Positions 52,412-61,117 of a stretch of 64,000 nt of DNA are shown piece after piece. Positions within the stretch are counted from its first letter, which is position 1, and every line of letters starts with the position of its first letter. This DNA is from Palsa-1447 sp964414785 (GTDB taxonomy: Bacteria > Verrucomicrobiota > Verrucomicrobiia > Opitutales > Opitutaceae). The stretch lies in the NCBI GenBank assembly GCA_964414785.1, contig CAYPXZ010000007.1, forward strand, positions 59,275 through 123,274. The letters are read 5' to 3'. The notes under the pieces are model-generated. The model was given only the letters and a program-made list of their open reading frames with translations. It was not told the origin of the DNA and did no database searches. A program made the position numbers and the translations under genes.

Positions 52412-55021
52412 ATGATCCGCACAACGAGGCAGACCTTGGACCGGGCCGGTCCTGCGGGAAAAGCCGAGGGGGTACCCCCGCATTTGTGCTCGTTGGGTGC
52501 GGCCCTGCTTCTGCTCCTGGTATTTCCGGGGCACCCGGCGCGCGCGCAAAGCTCCACGCCTCCCCCGATATCGATCGCGCAGGCCAGCTCCCAGACCGCC
52601 GCCGGCCTGATATTCCTAACCCCGTCGCCCCCAAAGGTCATGGCGGCAGGCGAAGTCGCGAGCACGGGCCCCGAGATCCTCGACAGCCAGGGCCGCCCCG
52701 TGTGGTTCGAGCCCCTGGCGGCCGGAGAGGTCTCCTCGGACCTCAGGGTCCAGACCTACCACGGCAACCCGGTGCTCACCTGGACGCAGGGTCCGGGCTT
52801 TCAGATCACGCAGGCCGGCCAGAACACCGATTACGTCTGCGACACCTCCTACAATGTCATCGCGACCGTCCAGGCCGGCAACGGCATGAACGCCGACGGC
52901 CATGAATTCCTGCTGACCCCGCAGGACACCGCCCTCATCACCATCTACAGCAACGTGAGCTACGACCTGTCGTCGATCGGCGGCCAGGCGAACGGAACGG
53001 TGCAGGAGGGCGTCGTCCAGGAGATCGACGTTGCAACCGGCAAGGTGCTCCTGGAATGGCACAGCTTCGGCCATGTCGGCCTCGATGAGAGCTACGCCCC
53101 CGTCCCGGCCTCCGGGAACTACGACTATTTCCACATCAACTCCGTGAGCCTCGACACGGACGGCAACCTGCTCATCTCATCGCGGCACACCTGGACGGTC
53201 TACAAGGTGAACCGCACCACGGGGGACATCATCTGGCGCCTGGGCGGAAAGAAGAGCGATTTCGCCCTGGGCCCGGGGCTGCCATTCGCATGGCAGCACA
53301 ACGCGGTCGCGGTCGACTCTACCACCATCAGGATATTTGACAACGAGTCGAACGGCACGGCGGTCCTCCCTGCGTCCCGGGTCATCTGGGTCAAGCACGA
53401 CGACGCGGCAATGACCGCGAGCATCACGCGGTCCATCCAGCATCCCGATGGCCTGTCCGCCCTCGCCGAAGGCGATGGGCAGTCGCTCGCCAACGGCGAC
53501 ACCTTCGTGGGCTGGGGAATCCTGGGGCGATTCTCGGAGTTCGACCCGAACGGCGCGCTGATCTTCGACGCAAGCCTGCCGAGCGGATACAACGACTACC
53601 GGGCCTACCGCTTCCCCTGGGTCGCGACGCCTTCCTCAAGCCCCACGGCGACCGCGCTGATCAACGGCGACGGGACCACCACGGTGCACGCAATCTGGAA
53701 CGGGGCCACCGAGGTGGCGACCTGGAATATCCTGGGGGGTGCTTCCGCAGACTCGCTCGTCCCGATGGGATCGATGCCCTGGAACGGCCTCGACACCTCG
53801 GCGGTCGTCCAGGGGAGCGCAAATTACGTCCAGGTCGTCGGGGTCAGCGCCTCGGGCGCGACGCTGGGGACGAGTGCCTCGACCAGCGCGACCCCGGCCT
53901 TCGCCACCCAGCCCGCCGGCCAGAGCGTCGCGGACGGGAGCACGGTCGTCTTCAGCGCCTCGGCCATCGGACCCTCCATGACCTACCAATGGATGCTGAA
54001 CGGCAGCCCCATCCCCGAGGGCGCCTCGGGGGCCACTACGTACACCGGCACCGCCAGCCCGACGCTCGTAGTCAACGGGGCCACGTCCTCCAGCTCGGGC
54101 AGCTACACCTGCGTTGCGACGGACTCGGGCGGATCCGCGACCTCGAGCCCGGCGGTGCTCACGATCAGCGAAGCACAAGATGTCGGACGGCTCACGAACG
54201 TCTCTGCCCGGGCCCAGGTGGGAACCGGGGACAACGCACTTATCGCCGGCTTCGTGGTCGGCGGAAGCCAGGCGTCCGGCGCCGAGAACCTCCTCGTCAG
54301 GGCCTCCGGCCCGTCGCTCACCTCCTTCGGCGTTCCGGGCGTCCTGCCGGACCCGCTCCTGGTGCTCACCCCGGTCGGCGCAATGAACCCCGTTCCAAAG
54401 ATCGTGACGGGATGGAGCAGCAATCCGCTCGTTGCCAGCACGGCCGCCGATGTCGGCGCGTTTGCCTGGCCCGACCCCTCCAGCCTCGACTCGGCAACCG
54501 TGCACGCCTTCCACATGGGTCCGCACACGGCCGCGGTGATGGGCGCGAGTGGCGACACGGGCGTCGCGCTCGCCGAGGTCTTCGACGCGACGCCTGCCGG
54601 GACGTACACGCCCGCCACGCCCCACCTCCTCAACGTCTCCGCACGCGCGCTTGTCGGGACCGGGAGCAATGTCCTCATTGCCGGATTCGTCGTCGGCGGC
54701 ACGACCTCGAAAACCGTGCTGATCCGCGCCTCCGGCCCGGCCCTCGCGGCATTCGGCGTGTCGGGCGTCCTTGCGGACCCGCAGCTTCAGCTCTTCAGCA
54801 CATCGGCCGGCAACGCCCCCCTGGCGACGAACAACGCGTGGGGCGGCAACGCCGCCGTCGCGTCGGCCGCCGCCTCGGCGGGGGCCTTTGCGTGGCAGGA
54901 TCCCTCCTCCCATGACTCGGCCCTGCTGATCACGCTGCAGCCAGGATCCTATACGGCGCAGGTCACGGGAAAGGCCGGGGACACGGGAATAGCCCTGGTC
55001 GAGGTCTTCGAGCTCCAGTAG
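52412..55021 (+). CDS. Exported arylsulfotransferase-domain (ASST) protein with Ig domain and twin C-terminal modules
   Basis: The 869-residue protein has a signal peptide (CSLGAALLLLLVFPGHPARA, end about residue 45). The ASST/arylsulfotransferase-2 propeller (about 55-410) shows NGMNADGHEFLLTPQDTAL, FHINSVSLDTDGNLLISSRH, RLGGKKSDFALGPGLPFAWQ and IRIFDNESNG. These His/Arg-containing segments match the PF14269 family. An Ig-like domain follows (about 495-590, with SVADGSTVVFSASAIGPSM). Two copies of the shared roughly 130-residue module end in GVALAEVFDATPA and GIALVEVFELQ, the last residues of the protein. The sulfate donor/acceptor, if any, is unknown. Confidence 0.85.
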   Translation: MIRTTRQTLDRAGPAGKAEGVPPHLCSLGAALLLLLVFPGHPARAQSSTPPPISIAQASSQTAAGLIFLTPSPPKVMAAGEVASTGPEILDSQGRPVWFEPLAAGEVSSDLRVQTYHGNPVLTWTQGPGFQITQAGQNTDYVCDTSYNVIATVQAGNGMNADGHEFLLTPQDTALITIYSNVSYDLSSIGGQANGTVQEGVVQEIDVATGKVLLEWHSFGHVGLDESYAPVPASGNYDYFHINSVSLDTDGNLLISSRHTWTVYKVNRTTGDIIWRLGGKKSDFALGPGLPFAWQHNAVAVDSTTIRIFDNESNGTAVLPASRVIWVKHDDAAMTASITRSIQHPDGLSALAEGDGQSLANGDTFVGWGILGRFSEFDPNGALIFDASLPSGYNDYRAYRFPWVATPSSSPTATALINGDGTTTVHAIWNGATEVATWNILGGASADSLVPMGSMPWNGLDTSAVVQGSANYVQVVGVSASGATLGTSASTSATPAFATQPAGQSVADGSTVVFSASAIGPSMTYQWMLNGSPIPEGASGATTYTGTASPTLVVNGATSSSSGSYTCVATDSGGSATSSPAVLTISEAQDVGRLTNVSARAQVGTGDNALIAGFVVGGSQASGAENLLVRASGPSLTSFGVPGVLPDPLLVLTPVGAMNPVPKIVTGWSSNPLVASTAADVGAFAWPDPSSLDSATVHAFHMGPHTAAVMGASGDTGVALAEVFDATPAGTYTPATPHLLNVSARALVGTGSNVLIAGFVVGGTTSKTVLIRASGPALAAFGVSGVLADPQLQLFSTSAGNAPLATNNAWGGNAAVASAAASAGAFAWQDPSSHDSALLITLQPGSYTAQVTGKAGDTGIALVEVFELQ

Positions 55022-55161
55022 CGCGGCCGCCGCGGCCCGCCTGAGACGGGGTCCCAGCGTCACAGGACGGAGATGAATGAAATTTAATTTTCGGGGGACC
55101 TTTGTAAGACTTTTCCCCGTACGCGGTTAGGAGCCTCCATATCCGGTGGAAGAATTACGCG

Positions 55162-55653
55162 ATGACCGAACTTTCAAAACGGGTGATCTTCCTATCTATC
55201 GGCGCCGACCGCCTTCATCCGGGCGCCTCGTCGCCCGCATGGCACGAAGCCTGCACGTCACCAAACCGAATACGCCCACACCAGGCCCGCTTTGTGAAAT
55301 CGTTCCAGACACTCTTCTGCGAGAGGCACCAGTGCCCCGAGAGCGAATACCTGAAGAGGGTGTTCTGGCGCTGCCTCTATCCCCACGCCATCCCCTTTGT
55401 CTTCCTGCTGGGGGGAATTCGCTCCCGGTATTTCGCGACCGACTGCCGGCTGATCTCGGGCGCAGGCCGTGCGTCGACCGTCGCCAAGGTGAGGGAGGAG
55501 ATCTCGGACTTCATCGTGGCTCCGGATAACGGCCGCCTGCTGCGCAGGACCTTCCGGATACGCGTTTCCGCCACCCGTCTCAAGCAGCTCGCCAAGCGCC
55601 ATTTTCATTACGCCGAGAGCAGGTCGCCCCTGGGCGACACGGCCCGCGGTTAG
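55162..55653 (+). CDS. Conserved-looking hypothetical protein, basic
   Basis: A 163-residue protein with no signal peptide and no family that I recognise. Its middle part is well ordered (FVKSFQTLFCERHQCPESEY, RVFWRCLYPHAIPFVFLLGG, then YFATDCRLISGAGRAS), and the C-terminus is basic (RLLRRTFRIRVSATRLKQLA). Four cysteines are spread through the middle. The ATG at 55162 is used. The start is preceded by an AT-rich strip of 140 bases which may hold its promoter. Confidence 0.55.
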   Translation: MTELSKRVIFLSIGADRLHPGASSPAWHEACTSPNRIRPHQARFVKSFQTLFCERHQCPESEYLKRVFWRCLYPHAIPFVFLLGGIRSRYFATDCRLISGAGRASTVAKVREEISDFIVAPDNGRLLRRTFRIRVSATRLKQLAKRHFHYAESRSPLGDTARG

Positions 55654-55723
55654 GCGCAGGCGCGCGCGGCCCCCTCATCGGGCCGCAGTTTGCATATTCG
55701 GGCATCAGGGTCTCATTTCGCGC

Positions 55724-56698
55724 ATGAACGCATCGCTGCTCTCAGGCGAGCCCGCCGCGGGCACGGACGGGGCCCTGATCGACGCCTATTCGGAGGCCGT
55801 CTCCGGCGCCGTCGCCGCCGCGCACCCCGCCGTCGTCCACATCGAAGTCCGCGGCAACGACGCCCCGGGCGGCTCCGGCTCGGGCTTCTTCATCTCCCCC
55901 GACGGCTACCTGATGACCAACAGCCACGTGGTCCATGGCGCCGGGCAGATCCGCGTCTTCCTCGCCGACGGCCGCAGGCTCTCGGCCGACCTGGTGGGGG
56001 ACGACCCGGACTCGGACCTCGCGGTGCTGCGCGTGAGCGCGGACGAGCTGGCGCACCTTTCGCTTGCGGACAGCAACGCCGTGCGCCTCGGCCAGATTGC
56101 GATCGCGATCGGCTCGCCCATGGGATTCCAGCAGACGGTCACCGCCGGGATCGTGAGCGGCCTCGGCCGCTCGCTCCGGGGCTCCTCGGGCCGGCTGATC
56201 GACAACGTGATCCAGACCGATGCGGCCCTGAACCCGGGCAACTCGGGCGGTCCCCTGATCAACACCCGCTCCGAGGTGATCGGCGTCAACACCGCGATCA
56301 TCCGCCCGGCCCAGGGAATCTGCTTCGCCATCGCGAGCAACACGGCCCGCTGGGTCGGCGCCTGGCTCATAAAGGAGGGGCGGATCCGCCGCAGCTTCAT
56401 CGGGGTGGCCGGCCAGAACGTCCCGCTCCTAAGGAAGCTCATCCACCACCACCGGCTTTCGCAGGAGACGGGTGTCCTGGTCATGGGCATTGAGCCCGAC
56501 AGCCCGGCTTCCCGGGCGGGCATCCTGGAGGGCGACATCCTCCTTGCCCTCGACGGGTCCCCCACCCCGGCGGTCGACAGCCTTCACAAGCTGCTGACGG
56601 GCGACCGCATCGGCGAGAGGGCCATCGTGACCTTTCTGCGCGGCGTCGAGTTGCGCCGCCATGCAATCATCCCCCTGGAGACGCCCGCACGGCCGTAG
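55724..56698 (+). CDS. S1C (DegP/HtrA-like) serine protease with PDZ domain, no visible signal peptide
   Basis: A 324-residue protein with a trypsin-like domain carrying the full triad: His68 in TNSHVVHG, Asp98 in DSDLAVLR and Ser174 in NPGNSGGPLIN. A single PDZ domain follows (about 225-315; MGIEPDSPASRAGILEGDIL, LLALDGSPTPAVD). Unlike most DegP proteins it has no hydrophobic N-terminus: the residues upstream of the ATG, in frame, give none either. It may work in the cytoplasm, as some bacterial HtrA paralogues do. It converges with the kinase gene 16 bases away. Confidence 0.87.
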   Translation: MNASLLSGEPAAGTDGALIDAYSEAVSGAVAAAHPAVVHIEVRGNDAPGGSGSGFFISPDGYLMTNSHVVHGAGQIRVFLADGRRLSADLVGDDPDSDLAVLRVSADELAHLSLADSNAVRLGQIAIAIGSPMGFQQTVTAGIVSGLGRSLRGSSGRLIDNVIQTDAALNPGNSGGPLINTRSEVIGVNTAIIRPAQGICFAIASNTARWVGAWLIKEGRIRRSFIGVAGQNVPLLRKLIHHHRLSQETGVLVMGIEPDSPASRAGILEGDILLALDGSPTPAVDSLHKLLTGDRIGERAIVTFLRGVELRRHAIIPLETPARP

Positions 56699-56713
56699 GC
56701 GGCATTCCCCGCG

Positions 56714-57835
56714 CTACCGGTGGCGCATGAGCAGGAAGAACAGCCCGACCATCGAGAGGAGCGAGACGACGCCGATGAGGACGCCCGCGAGGATGGGAGT
56801 CCCCTGCAGGCTCAGGCGCCAGCGCGGCGCCTTAAGGCGGCTGCTCAGGCCCGTAACGTGCACCCGTTCCGGCGCATCCAGGTCGGCCCTGAACGCGTCC
56901 ACGCTCTGGTAGCGCTCGGACGGGTCGCGCCGCATGGCCCGAAGGACGATCTCCTCGGCCTGGGGCGTGATAGCGGGGTTCAGGGAGCGGGGTGCGACGG
57001 GGTCACCCGAGACCCGAAGCTGGGCCGCGGCCCACGGATCCTCGGCATGGAAGGGCATCTCCCCGGTCAGCATCTGGTACAGGATTACGCCCAGGCTGTA
57101 GATGTCGGTTCGCGCGTCGTTGGCCTTGTTGCGCACCTGTTCGGGCGCCATGTACTCGGGCGTCCCGAAGAGCGGAGTGAGGCCGGCGAGGATGCTAAAT
57201 CCCGTGTCCGCCTCCGCGGCGAGGCCGAAGTCCATCAGGCAAAGCCTTTGGTCGCGGCAGATCATCACGTTGCCGGGCTTCAGGTCCCGGTGGACAATCC
57301 GCCGCTCGTGCACGTGCCTTAGCGCCTGGCAGATGACGCTCGCGATCCGCAGCGCATCGGCCTCGGGGAGCTTCCTCGTGCGATGGAGCACGTAGGCCAG
57401 CGTGCAGCCGTCCAGGAACTCCATCACGATGTAGGGGCGGCTCCTGTGCTCCGGGACGGGGATGAACCGAAGGAGCAGCGGATCCCTGAGTCCCGCGCCG
57501 ATCCTTTCCTCGCGCTGGAAGCGGCCGAACGAGACCGGGTCGCTCTCGATCCTCATGAGCGGCATCTTGACGGCGACGCTTGCCCCACCCTGCTGCGCGT
57601 CCTCGGCCCGGTAGACCGTCGCCATCTGGCTCCTTCCGACCACCTCCCGGATAACGAACCTCCCGTCCAGCAGGGCCCCAGGCTCCAGCTCCTTCTCAAT
57701 CGGATCCGGCAGCCCCTCGCGATCGGGCAGCTCCATGCAGCTCGCAATGCCGGCCAGCGGCCGGGAATCCCTCGGCCGCTCCTGTCCTGTGTTGTCCCGG
57801 GCAAGCGCCCGGTCGAAGGCCGAGACTTCTGGCAT
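56714..57835 (-). CDS. Membrane-anchored Ser/Thr protein kinase (PknB-like)
   Basis: The 373-residue protein has a eukaryotic-type kinase domain (about 58-320): a degenerate Gly-loop VVGRSQMATVY, Lys90 in ASVAVKMP, the catalytic loop HRDLKPGN (182-189), DFG at 202-204 and GTPEYMAPEQ. A single hydrophobic helix (about 348-368) lies at the C-terminus, directly followed by RHR, so the kinase faces the cytoplasm and the protein has almost no external sensor. The first 55 residues are low complexity. Signal and substrates are unknown. Confidence 0.93.
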   Translation of the reverse strand: MPEVSAFDRALARDNTGQERPRDSRPLAGIASCMELPDREGLPDPIEKELEPGALLDGRFVIREVVGRSQMATVYRAEDAQQGGASVAVKMPLMRIESDPVSFGRFQREERIGAGLRDPLLLRFIPVPEHRSRPYIVMEFLDGCTLAYVLHRTRKLPEADALRIASVICQALRHVHERRIVHRDLKPGNVMICRDQRLCLMDFGLAAEADTGFSILAGLTPLFGTPEYMAPEQVRNKANDARTDIYSLGVILYQMLTGEMPFHAEDPWAAAQLRVSGDPVAPRSLNPAITPQAEEIVLRAMRRDPSERYQSVDAFRADLDAPERVHVTGLSSRLKAPRWRLSLQGTPILAGVLIGVVSLLSMVGLFFLLMRHR

Positions 57836-57983
57836 GTTGCGGCAAGAGTACGGGATAAACGGGGGCAGGGTGAGTAAAAAAGGGGTTTCGGGGCATTAAG
57901 AAAGCGTTAAGGCCCCGTCCCACCGGCCGAAAAACTTGGGATTCCAGGGTCCGGGACAATCTGCTCTCATCCCGGACCCGAGA

Positions 57984-58475
57984 ATGCGCCTCCCACGCCC
58001 CATGCTCCTCTTTGCGGCCGCGATCGCCGCCACGTTTGCAGCGGGCTGCTCCAAGACCGCGGCCCCGGCCTCCGCCAGCGTGCCCCACAAGCACCACCAT
58101 CACCCCCCCCATGGCGGCACGCCGGTGGAACTCGGCGAGGAGGAATACCACCTCGAGCTGGTGCTGGACGAGGGCACCGGCAGGCTCCAGGCCTACGTCC
58201 TTGACGGGGAGATGGAGAACTTCGTGAGGTCGACCGCCGCAAAGATCGTGATCAGCGCGACCGTCGCGGGGAAGTCCCATGACCTGGAGCTTGCCGCGGT
58301 ACCCAACCCCGAGACCGGCGAGACGGTGGGCGACACCTCCCTCTTCGAGGCCCAGGCCGACTGGGTCAAGGCGTCGGGTTCGTTCGACGCGGTCCTCAAG
58401 GAGGTCACGATCCGCGGGACGACCTACAGCAATGTGAAGTTCAACTTCCCCAACGGCAATGACACCGATGGCTGA
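57984..58475 (+). CDS. Histidine-rich exported lipoprotein
   Basis: A 163-residue protein with a lipoprotein signal (LLFAAAIAATFAAGC, lipobox Cys22). Straight after it comes a His cluster, HKHHHHPPHGG (35-45). The rest looks like a small beta domain (EEEYHLELVLDEGTGRLQAY, VISATVAGKSHDLELAAV). The His motif suggests binding of Zn, Ni or Cu. Its partner on the other strand is a ZnuABC-type importer whose SBP gene ends 30 bases away, so it may hand metal over to ZnuA or store it in the periplasm. ATG at 57984 is chosen by its lipoprotein signal. Confidence 0.8.
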   Translation: MRLPRPMLLFAAAIAATFAAGCSKTAAPASASVPHKHHHHPPHGGTPVELGEEEYHLELVLDEGTGRLQAYVLDGEMENFVRSTAAKIVISATVAGKSHDLELAAVPNPETGETVGDTSLFEAQADWVKASGSFDAVLKEVTIRGTTYSNVKFNFPNGNDTDG

Positions 58476-58505
58476 CGCCTGCGCGGGCTTTGGGATCCGA
58501 TCAGG

Positions 58506-59408
58506 CTAAGGACCGTTCCCGGACAGGGCGCCGACAATCAGCAGGACGTTGCGCCGGTACATGAGGTCGTAGGTCTCCGCCCCGCTTCCCGGGGGCCCGA
58601 GCCCGTCGGCGTAAAGGGTGCCCCCTAGCCGCACACCGGTCTCGCGCACGAGGTCTCCGACCAGGCGGGGATCCACGGTGCTCTCCGCGAAGACGGCACC
58701 GATGCGGTCGAGCCTGATGAGGTCGATCAGGGCCGCGACGTTCCGTGCGTCGGCCTCGCTCTCCGTCGAGGGCCCCGTGATGGCATGGATCGTGAATCCG
58801 AAGTCGCGGGCGAAATACCCAAAGGCGTCGTGAGAGGTCACCAGGTGGCGCCTTTCCCGGGGCAGTCCTTCCATCTCGCCCTCGGCCCATTTCCTGAGGA
58901 TGCGCAGCCGCGCGCAATAACCCTCGGCGTTGGCCCTGAACTGGGTCGCGAGCGCGGGGCGGTCCCGCGCGAACTCCCGCTCCACGACGTCCACAGCGAC
59001 CAGCATGTTCGCGATGCTGTGCCACCAGTGAGGGTCCTTCTCCGCGCGGCCGCCTTCACCCGTGATCAGCATGGACGCCGGGAGCTCGTCGCCCACGGCG
59101 ACCAGCCGGCCCTTCGGCCCGACGTCAGCCGCGAGGCGGTCCAGGTAAACCTCGATGTTGAGGCCCGACGCAAGGATCACGTCCGCGTCGACGACCGCCC
59201 TGATGTCGGCGGGGGACGGGTTGAAGGTGTGGGGGTCGACTCCCGGCGCGACCAGGCCGACCACCTCGGCGCCGGCGCCCCCCACCTCCCGGGCGATCTC
59301 GGTGAGGATCGTGTTGAGGGTGGCCACCCGAAGCGGCCGCGTCCCGCCGTCCGCCGCGAGGCAGAGAAAGGCCGCCCCGGCGGCGGCTGCTGCGCGAAGC
59401 GCCTTCAT
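58506..59408 (-). CDS. Metal ABC transporter substrate-binding protein (ZnuA/TroA family)
   Basis: The 300-residue protein has a signal sequence (MKALRAAAAAGAAFLCLAAD). Cluster A-I binding residues are visible: His60 in VDPHTFNPSP, His127 in DPHWWHS, His193 in TSHDAFGYF and Asp268 in YADGLG. The His-rich loop of classical ZnuA is missing, so Zn or Mn is open. The ATGA overlap with the permease gene confirms the operon. It captures metal in the periplasm for the adjacent permease. Confidence 0.9.
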   Translation of the reverse strand: MKALRAAAAAGAAFLCLAADGGTRPLRVATLNTILTEIAREVGGAGAEVVGLVAPGVDPHTFNPSPADIRAVVDADVILASGLNIEVYLDRLAADVGPKGRLVAVGDELPASMLITGEGGRAEKDPHWWHSIANMLVAVDVVEREFARDRPALATQFRANAEGYCARLRILRKWAEGEMEGLPRERRHLVTSHDAFGYFARDFGFTIHAITGPSTESEADARNVAALIDLIRLDRIGAVFAESTVDPRLVGDLVRETGVRLGGTLYADGLGPPGSGAETYDLMYRRNVLLIVGALSGNGP

Positions 59409-60280
59409 GCGGGCGGCCGCCGCGCTGCGCCGATCCTCACCGCCCCGATCGCGCCATGGCGCGGGCTAAAGAGCGCGGAGAAGACAAAGACAGCACCCAG
59501 GCACAGGACGATCGCGGCCCCGCTCGCCAGTCCCGCGTGGAAGCTAACGAGGATCCCGACCACGGAGTCGGCGACCGCAAAGGCGACTGAAAGGAGCAGC
59601 ATCGTGATGAACCGGTCGCACCAGAGGTAGGCGCTCACGGCGGGGAGCAGAAAGAGCCCAAGCGCGAGCACGATGCCCATCGTCTGCATGGCCGCGACGA
59701 GGTTGAGCACGGTGAGCGTCAGGAATCCGAGGTGAACGAGCCCGCCACGGCCGCCTGTGGCCCTGTTGAAGACCGGGTCGAAAGTCTCGAGCAGGACGCT
59801 GCGGTAGAAGATGACGAAGACCGCGACCGTCACGAAGCAGACGGCCGCGGCCAGGCGCAGCTCGCCCGCGCTCACGCCGAGGACGTTGCCGAATAGGAAG
59901 TCCGTCAGGTTGATCCGGGTCGGCAGCTTGCTGACCAGCGCCACGCCCGCCCCGAAGAACACGATGAAGAGCGAGCCGAAGGCCGCGTCCTCCTTGACCC
60001 GGGTCAGGCGGCTAAGGAGCGCGCTGCCCAGCGCGGTCAGCAGGCCGGCGGCGAGGCCGCCGAAGAAGAGGGCCGTCGTGCTGGTGCCAAAGAAGAACCA
60101 GGCCGCAGCGACCCCCGGCAGGAGCGAGTGCGAGAGCGCGTCGCCCATGAGTGCCATCCGCCTCAGGACCAGGACGCACCCGATCAGGCCGCCGCTCGTG
60201 CCGAGGAGGACGGCCGACAGGAGCCCGCGGCGCATGAACTCATACGAGAACGGCGACAGGACTAGATCGTGAAGGCTCAT
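59405..60280 (-). CDS. Metal ABC transporter permease (ZnuB/MntB family)
   Basis: The 291-residue membrane protein belongs to the ABC-3 family. It begins MSLHDLVLSPFSYEFMRRGL; the ATG at 60280 is fixed by the ATGA overlap with the ATPase gene. Characteristic segments are LVLRRMALMGDALSHSLLPG, KEDAAFGSLFIVFFGAGVAL, AMQTMGIVLALGLFLLPAVS and CDRFITMLLLSVAFAVADS. It forms the inner-membrane channel of the znuABC-like importer. Confidence 0.92.
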   Translation of the reverse strand: MSLHDLVLSPFSYEFMRRGLLSAVLLGTSGGLIGCVLVLRRMALMGDALSHSLLPGVAAAWFFFGTSTTALFFGGLAAGLLTALGSALLSRLTRVKEDAAFGSLFIVFFGAGVALVSKLPTRINLTDFLFGNVLGVSAGELRLAAAVCFVTVAVFVIFYRSVLLETFDPVFNRATGGRGGLVHLGFLTLTVLNLVAAMQTMGIVLALGLFLLPAVSAYLWCDRFITMLLLSVAFAVADSVVGILVSFHAGLASGAAIVLCLGAVFVFSALFSPRHGAIGAVRIGAARRPPA

Positions 60281-61050
60281 GGCAGGACCCCGTCGATCCC
60301 CGCCGCCTTCGGCATGCCGGTGTGCACGCACCGGCCGCCGCGGTACGCCAGGTCGACGTTGGCCGCGGAGAGCACCTCCCCCACCGGCCCCTCCGCGACA
60401 AGGCCCGTGTTCAGGAGGACCCCGCGGGAGAAGCACGACCTCGCGATCGCCAGGTCGTGGACCGCCGCGAGCACGGTGCGGCCCTGGTCGGCCCAGCCGC
60501 GAAGGATGTGGGTCAATTCCTCGCAGCCGAAGAGGTCCAGCCCCGCGAACGGCTCGTCCAGGAGGAAGATGTCGCCGCCCTGGGCGACGGCCCGCGCGAG
60601 GAAGACCCTCTGCTGCTGCCCGCCCGAGAGCATCCTTATCTGCCTGCCGCCAAGCTGGGATATGCCCAGCTCCTCCATCGCGGCGTCCACCCGAGCGTGG
60701 TCGGCGCGCGACAATCCGCGGAGGAACCCGAGGGACGGATAGCGGCCCTGCTCGACGACACCCCGGACGGTGATCGGGAAGTCCCAGTCCACCGAGTGCC
60801 TCTGCGGGACGTAGGAGAGCCTCGGCCGGGCGTGCTGCGGGTGGGCGTCCCCGATCCGGATCTCGCCTCCGGAGAGGCGCTGCCAGCCCATCACGGCGCG
60901 CAGGAGCGTGCTCTTGCCCGCCCCGTTGCCACCGAGGATCGCCGTGGAGCTGCCGCACGGGATCTCGAGCGAGATGTCCTGGAGGGCGGTCAGCTTCCCG
61001 TAGCGGACGGTGACGCCGCTAAAGGAGATGATATTCTGGTCGGGGGTCAC
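60277..61050 (-). CDS. Metal ABC transporter ATP-binding protein (ZnuC/MntA family)
   Basis: A protein of about 257 residues. Walker A GGNGAGKST, signature LSGGQQQR and Walker B IFLLDEPFAGLD are intact, with DWDFPITVRGVVEQGRYPS typical of Zn/Mn importers. I choose the GTG at 61050 (reading TPDQNIISFSGVTVRYG) because ATPases of this family start just before the first strand; a TTG at 61095 would add 15 residues. It is the first gene of the three-gene importer. Confidence 0.91.
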   Translation of the reverse strand: MTPDQNIISFSGVTVRYGKLTALQDISLEIPCGSSTAILGGNGAGKSTLLRAVMGWQRLSGGEIRIGDAHPQHARPRLSYVPQRHSVDWDFPITVRGVVEQGRYPSLGFLRGLSRADHARVDAAMEELGISQLGGRQIRMLSGGQQQRVFLARAVAQGGDIFLLDEPFAGLDLFGCEELTHILRGWADQGRTVLAAVHDLAIARSCFSRGVLLNTGLVAEGPVGEVLSAANVDLAYRGGRCVHTGMPKAAGIDGVLP

Positions 61051-61117
61051 TGGGGGAAGGGACAGTCTAGCAAATCCGTCAACACGTCGAAACAAGACCG
61101 GCGGGCCCCTGGGGGGC

